Positions 4,401-5,317 of a stretch of DNA of 5,317 bases are shown here, piece by piece. A program made the translations under genes and the position numbers. The notes below the pieces were generated by a model, which had not been told where the DNA came from, searched no databases, and saw only the letters and a list, made by a program, of their open reading frames with translations. How positions within the stretch are numbered: the first letter of the stretch is position 1; each line of letters starts with the position of its first letter. Source of the stretch: JBGTIS01 sp041745535 (GTDB taxonomy: Bacteria > Bacteroidota > Bacteroidia > Cytophagales > Cyclobacteriaceae); NCBI GenBank assembly GCA_041745535.1, contig JBGTIS010000370.1:1-5317 (forward strand). The letters run 5' to 3'.

Positions 4401-5317
4401 CAACGTAGTGTAGCTATGTGGATCAAAGCCAACCAAACTACCGGAAATCAGGTGCTAATTGATGAAGGAGGTGCCTCCACAGGGCTGGCGATCCGGTTAA
4501 TAAATGGAGTTTTGGAAGCAAGAGTGTCTAATAGGCATGATGCACATACACTCAGTACCGGATTTACCAGCACTGTTTGGAAACATATAGCCATCGTATT
4601 TAATGAAGGCATGTTTCAGTTATATGTAGATGGTATCAAGGTATCAGAAATAGCCAATGTGGGATATACCACCGTGGGAGCGCATGGTGATAATGCCGGA
4701 CTGGGTGGCAATAATCAAAACAATGTTTTCAAAAATAACGGCCAAACTTTCGCCGGACTTCTCGATGATGTTATGATATTTGAAGGAGCCCTGAGTGATA
4801 CTGAAGTGGCTAATGCCATGAATGGTTTGCTGGAAGAAACCGGCGGTACTGGCGGAGGCGAAATTGCCAGTGCCACTACTTCAGACTTTCCCAATGGTCC
4901 TGATGCTCCTAATAATTTAGTAGCAAGTTCTATCACTAATTTAACCATTACATTACAATGGAACGACGGGGCTACCAATGAAACCGGGTATTTCATAAAA
5001 AGAGCATTAGCATCTGAATTACCAAATTATTCGCCTATCGCACAATTGCCGGCCAATGCAGAAATGTTTGAAGACACTGGTTTGTCTCCTAACACCACAT
5101 ACTATTACCAGATTGTTGCTTACAACAGTGTGGGAGAATCCGCACCTGCAAGTGGTAATTATACAACTTTAAATAACGCTCCGGTAATGTCTGCTATTGG
5201 CAATCATACAGTTGACTTTGGCGTGCAGTATGAAATTCAGGTTTCTAGTACCGATCCGGATGGAGATGACTTGAGCTACTCCTTCACTAACCTGCCTGTT
5301 TTTGTAAGTTATGTTGA
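1335..5317 (+). CDS. Secreted multidomain esterase with FN3, Ig-like and tandem LamG domains (3' end outside window)
   Basis: One uninterrupted frame of 1327 codons starts at ATG 1335 and is still open at the right edge. The ATG is chosen because it begins a textbook signal peptide (MKKIILK, hydrophobic core, AYG/Q cleavage). Approximate domain order in residues: signal peptide 1-22; alpha/beta-hydrolase 55-279 with oxyanion motif HGGGE (97-101), Ser175 in GLSVGG, Asp225 and His257; Ig-like 280-358 and 359-435; FN3 442-532, 535-620 and 629-707; LamG 721-940 and 944-1168; FN3 1189-1280; start of a cadherin-like domain from 1281. The hydrolase resembles CE1/phospholipase-carboxylesterase enzymes (feruloyl and acetyl esterases, PHB-depolymerase relatives), which cleave ester bonds. 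The accessory modules suggest substrate binding or surface display. By comparison with the upstream gene, a T9SS tail is expected beyond the window. The gene is probably monocistronic at its 5' side, with its own promoter after the terminator. The substrate is unknown. Confidence 0.95.
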   Translation, partial: MKKIILKLCFIIQVLLVFSAYGQVLNPNDPIVTYDPNNPPQQPANGQIGKWVITPWANWNTSSYKAYIYKDLPFRIKFPTDFSFNDNKKYPLALMLHGGGERASNLFDNELQLKWGGIEHRDAINNGTFNGFVLFPQNQTDGWTAGQLTRVSELLALLIQQVKVDPDRVTAHGLSVGGQGVWNIISEHPTLFAAGIPMSAAKPRFLDGRDNYIYMPLWLSQGGRDNNPAPADAEYLVNKITGAGGSIRYSFYPNNSHNTWQAMYAESDFFPFMLRANKTNPHVFYGKTDFCPGENINVRLGLGNGFDNYEWRKDGELIAGANSNEIVVTQSGTYSGRFLRNGVWSSWSVEPAIIQYSTPLVVIKKSGTTALPSPTGETEVTLTAPDEYTSYQWSNGATAQSITVSAAGSYTVAVSSPESCAGLQSDPVVVTVGNSTGTPVGPSNFRAEITSGTNVSLSWQDNADNETFYEVYHSIYQNYGFQFLTSLPANTSAFQHLVASTDFTHYYMLRAINNSGSSGVVSTSTDESGVDTESPSIPQRLIANSTGSNGISLSWQASSDNVGVTDYDIYQNGAKVGSSSNTTYNATGLIGGQIYVFRVVAKDAEGNESEKSNQASAYAGTGNGTPSGPASPTGLTATTASFEQINLTWQDNSNDETHFEVFRSLTSDGVYEFVGSTAGTNFQDSGLQANTTYYYQVIAVGLTGQSPLGGGSVGGGVSVPLAARWGFNNNYTDGSSNNNQAIGMNGPLFVGGTSGGSGGGTSVDVNYLSVDGSDDLIEIGATGSTGFMHDTFTKRTVAMWIKASQTTGNQVIFDQGGASTGLAIRLINGNLEARVSNKHNAQTLSMGIAENVWTHVAVVFNEGRFQLYLDGNNVGDVANVGYTTVGAHGDNAALGGNNQQNVFKNNGQLFGGGMYDVVIFADALVAGEINTVKNGSINTVAKVKDAYWPLATDFTDISGNNVRTVPQGNPVFMTETVGGGDPGTDPEVVVKEGSHAISLDGVNDFVHIGATGSSGFMHDPFSQRSVAMWIKANQTTGNQVLIDEGGASTGLAIRLINGVLEARVSNRHDAHTLSTGFTSTVWKHIAIVFNEGMFQLYVDGIKVSEIANVGYTTVGAHGDNAGLGGNNQNNVFKNNGQTFAGLLDDVMIFEGALSDTEVANAMNGLLEETGGTGGGEIASATTSDFPNGPDAPNNLVASSITNLTITLQWNDGATNETGYFIKRALASELPNYSPIAQLPANAEMFEDTGLSPNTTYYYQIVAYNSVGESAPASGNYTTLNNAPVMSAIGNHTVDFGVQYEIQVSSTDPDGDDLSYSFTNLPVFVSYV
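1497..2171 (+). other. CE1/phospholipase-like alpha/beta-hydrolase (esterase) domain
   Basis: Residues about 55-279. The domain shows LALMLHGGGERASN (oxyanion-hole strand and turn, His97-Gly98-Gly99-Gly100-Glu101) and GFVLFPQNQTDGW. It continues with the helix VSELLALLIQQ before VDPDRV, then the nucleophile elbow HGLSVGGQGVW with Ser175, LWLSQGGRDNN with acid Asp225, and NNSHNTWQAMY with His257. This is the order and spacing of the CE1-like/phospholipase-carboxylesterase group, where the usual forms are GLSMGG and GxxHxxW. The triad is complete, so activity is expected. Choosing between acetyl xylan esterase, feruloyl esterase and other ester substrates is not possible from motifs. Confidence 0.85.
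2172..2636 (+). other. Two Ig-like/PKD-like domains after the esterase
   Basis: Residues about 280-358 and 359-434. The first has DFCPGENINVRLG, YEWRKDGELI and a closing SGTYSGRF strand. The second has GETEVTLTAPD, YTSYQWSNGATAQSITV and AAGSYTVAV. The pattern Y-x-W-(S/R)-(N/K)-(G/D)-G, then S-G-T/S-Y is typical of Ig-like domains in T9SS cargo. Cys291 and Cys420 are noted, one in each domain. These domains probably act as spacers or in surface presentation. Confidence 0.75.
2698..2715 (+). repeat. 18-base direct repeat in FN3 domains, copy 1
   Basis: TTAGTTTAAGCTGGCAGG encodes the conserved SLSWQ strand of the first FN3 domain and is identical to bases 2986-3003 in the second. The distance of 288 bases equals 96 codons, one FN3 unit, and indicates module duplication. 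Confidence 0.8.
2986..3003 (+). repeat. 18-base direct repeat in FN3 domains, copy 2
   Basis: Second copy of TTAGTTTAAGCTGGCAGG, in the second FN3 domain. The rest of the two domains has diverged clearly, so only the core strand keeps nucleotide identity. Confidence 0.8.
3633..4139 (+). repeat. LamG-like jellyroll core, copy 1
   Basis: Residues 767-935 (169 residues), from YLSVDGSDD to TVKNG. It contains the LamG/concanavalin A-like signature: L-S-V-D-G..D, VAMWIKA, WTHVAVVFNEG, FQLYLDG. The domain's first strand (ARWGFNNNYTDG, residues 723-734) lies before a Gly-rich insert (751-766). The copy aligns without gaps to residues 996-1164, with 115 of 169 positions identical by hand count (68 percent). 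LamG domains commonly bind glycans or proteins; the ligand is not predictable here. Confidence 0.88.
4320..4826 (+). repeat. LamG-like jellyroll core, copy 2
   Basis: Residues 996-1164, from AISLDGVND to NAMNG, with VAMWIKA, WKHIAIVFNEG and FQLYVDG. Its first strand is AYWPLATDFTD (946-956), again separated from the core by a Gly-rich stretch (978-995). The period between the copies is 687 bases (229 codons). The strongest conservation is in the stretch NVGYTTVGAHGDNA through LGGNNQ, where DNA identity is 57 of 63 bases. Confidence 0.88.
4899..5174 (+). other. Fourth fibronectin type III domain
   Basis: Residues about 1189-1280: PDAPNNLVASS, TITLQWNDGATNETGY, FEDTGLSPNTTYYYQIVAYN, ESAPAS. 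It resembles the third FN3 domain and the FN3 domain of the upstream gene (DSGLxANTTYxY). It follows a Gly-rich linker (GGTGGGE, 1170-1176) after the second LamG domain. Confidence 0.85.
5175..5317 (+). other. Start of a cadherin-like/dystroglycan-type domain, cut by the window edge
   Basis: Residues about 1281-1327: NAPVMSAIGNHTVDFGV, then STDPDGDDLSYSFTNLPVF. The D-x-DGD..L and NLP pattern matches the domain just inside the left edge in the upstream gene (RDADGDSLTFSIENLPAF), supporting common ancestry of the two C-terminal regions. Such domains usually bind calcium or stabilise long surface proteins. Confidence 0.75.

Noticed and set aside
4059..4432. Two overlapping minus-strand open frames opposite the second LamG domain
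   Set aside because: They overlap each other in different frames and lie inside the conserved LamG coding sequence.
3633..4826. Direct repeats as a possible mobile element or CRISPR-like array
   Set aside because: The repeats are in frame, 169 codons each, ungapped and encode a known fold. There are no spacers, terminal inverted repeats or transposase.
4715..4996. Minus-strand 93-codon open frame opposite the LamG/FN3 junction
   Set aside because: It is the complement of the plus-strand coding region with Gly-rich linker. Its Pro/Ser-rich composition follows from that, and there is no start context or domain.

Overview
The window looks like a chromosomal piece of a Bacteroidetes (Bacteroidota) bacterium, most likely from a Cytophagales- or Flavobacteriia-like lineage. 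The evidence is a type IX secretion system (T9SS) type A sorting domain at the end of the first gene (a YPNPF motif, then a LKGIYFVEI-like strand and a basic C-terminus), a start codon preceded by A-rich sequence with no Shine-Dalgarno, an AT-rich promoter region, and large secreted multidomain proteins built from FN3, Ig-like, cadherin-like and LamG modules. The exact genus cannot be told from this sequence.

Layout. (1) Positions 1-777 are the 3' end of a large secreted protein gene whose start lies before the window: end of a cadherin-like domain, one FN3-like domain and the T9SS sorting domain. (2) A strong intrinsic terminator (799-832) follows. (3) The 557-bp intergenic region has two parts. 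About 832-1075 is of ordinary composition and, on the minus strand, contains two protein-like open stretches in different frames that may be a decayed gene. About 1081-1260 is extremely AT-rich (22 G/C in 180 bases) and leads into the promoter region. (4) From 1335 to the right edge runs one uninterrupted reading frame of 1327 codons with no stop inside the window. It encodes an N-terminal signal peptide, a CE1/phospholipase-carboxylesterase-like alpha/beta-hydrolase with a complete Ser-Asp-His triad, two Ig-like domains, three FN3 domains, two tandem LamG/concanavalin-like jellyroll domains, a fourth FN3 and the beginning of a cadherin-like domain.

How the parts fit. The cut-off end of the second gene enters the same kind of cadherin-like domain (DPDGD...L...NLP) that is seen just inside the left edge in the first gene (DADGD...L...NLP). 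The simplest reading is a tandem pair of related, T9SS-exported modular proteins. The right-hand gene should then finish, outside the window, with FN3 and a T9SS sorting domain. The biochemical role suggested is a secreted or surface-anchored esterase with many carbohydrate- or protein-binding accessory modules. Its substrate cannot be read from the sequence. The strongest observations are the esterase/double-LamG architecture, the recent internal duplication of the LamG domain with Gly-rich linkers at its edges, and the possible antisense gene remnant between the two genes.
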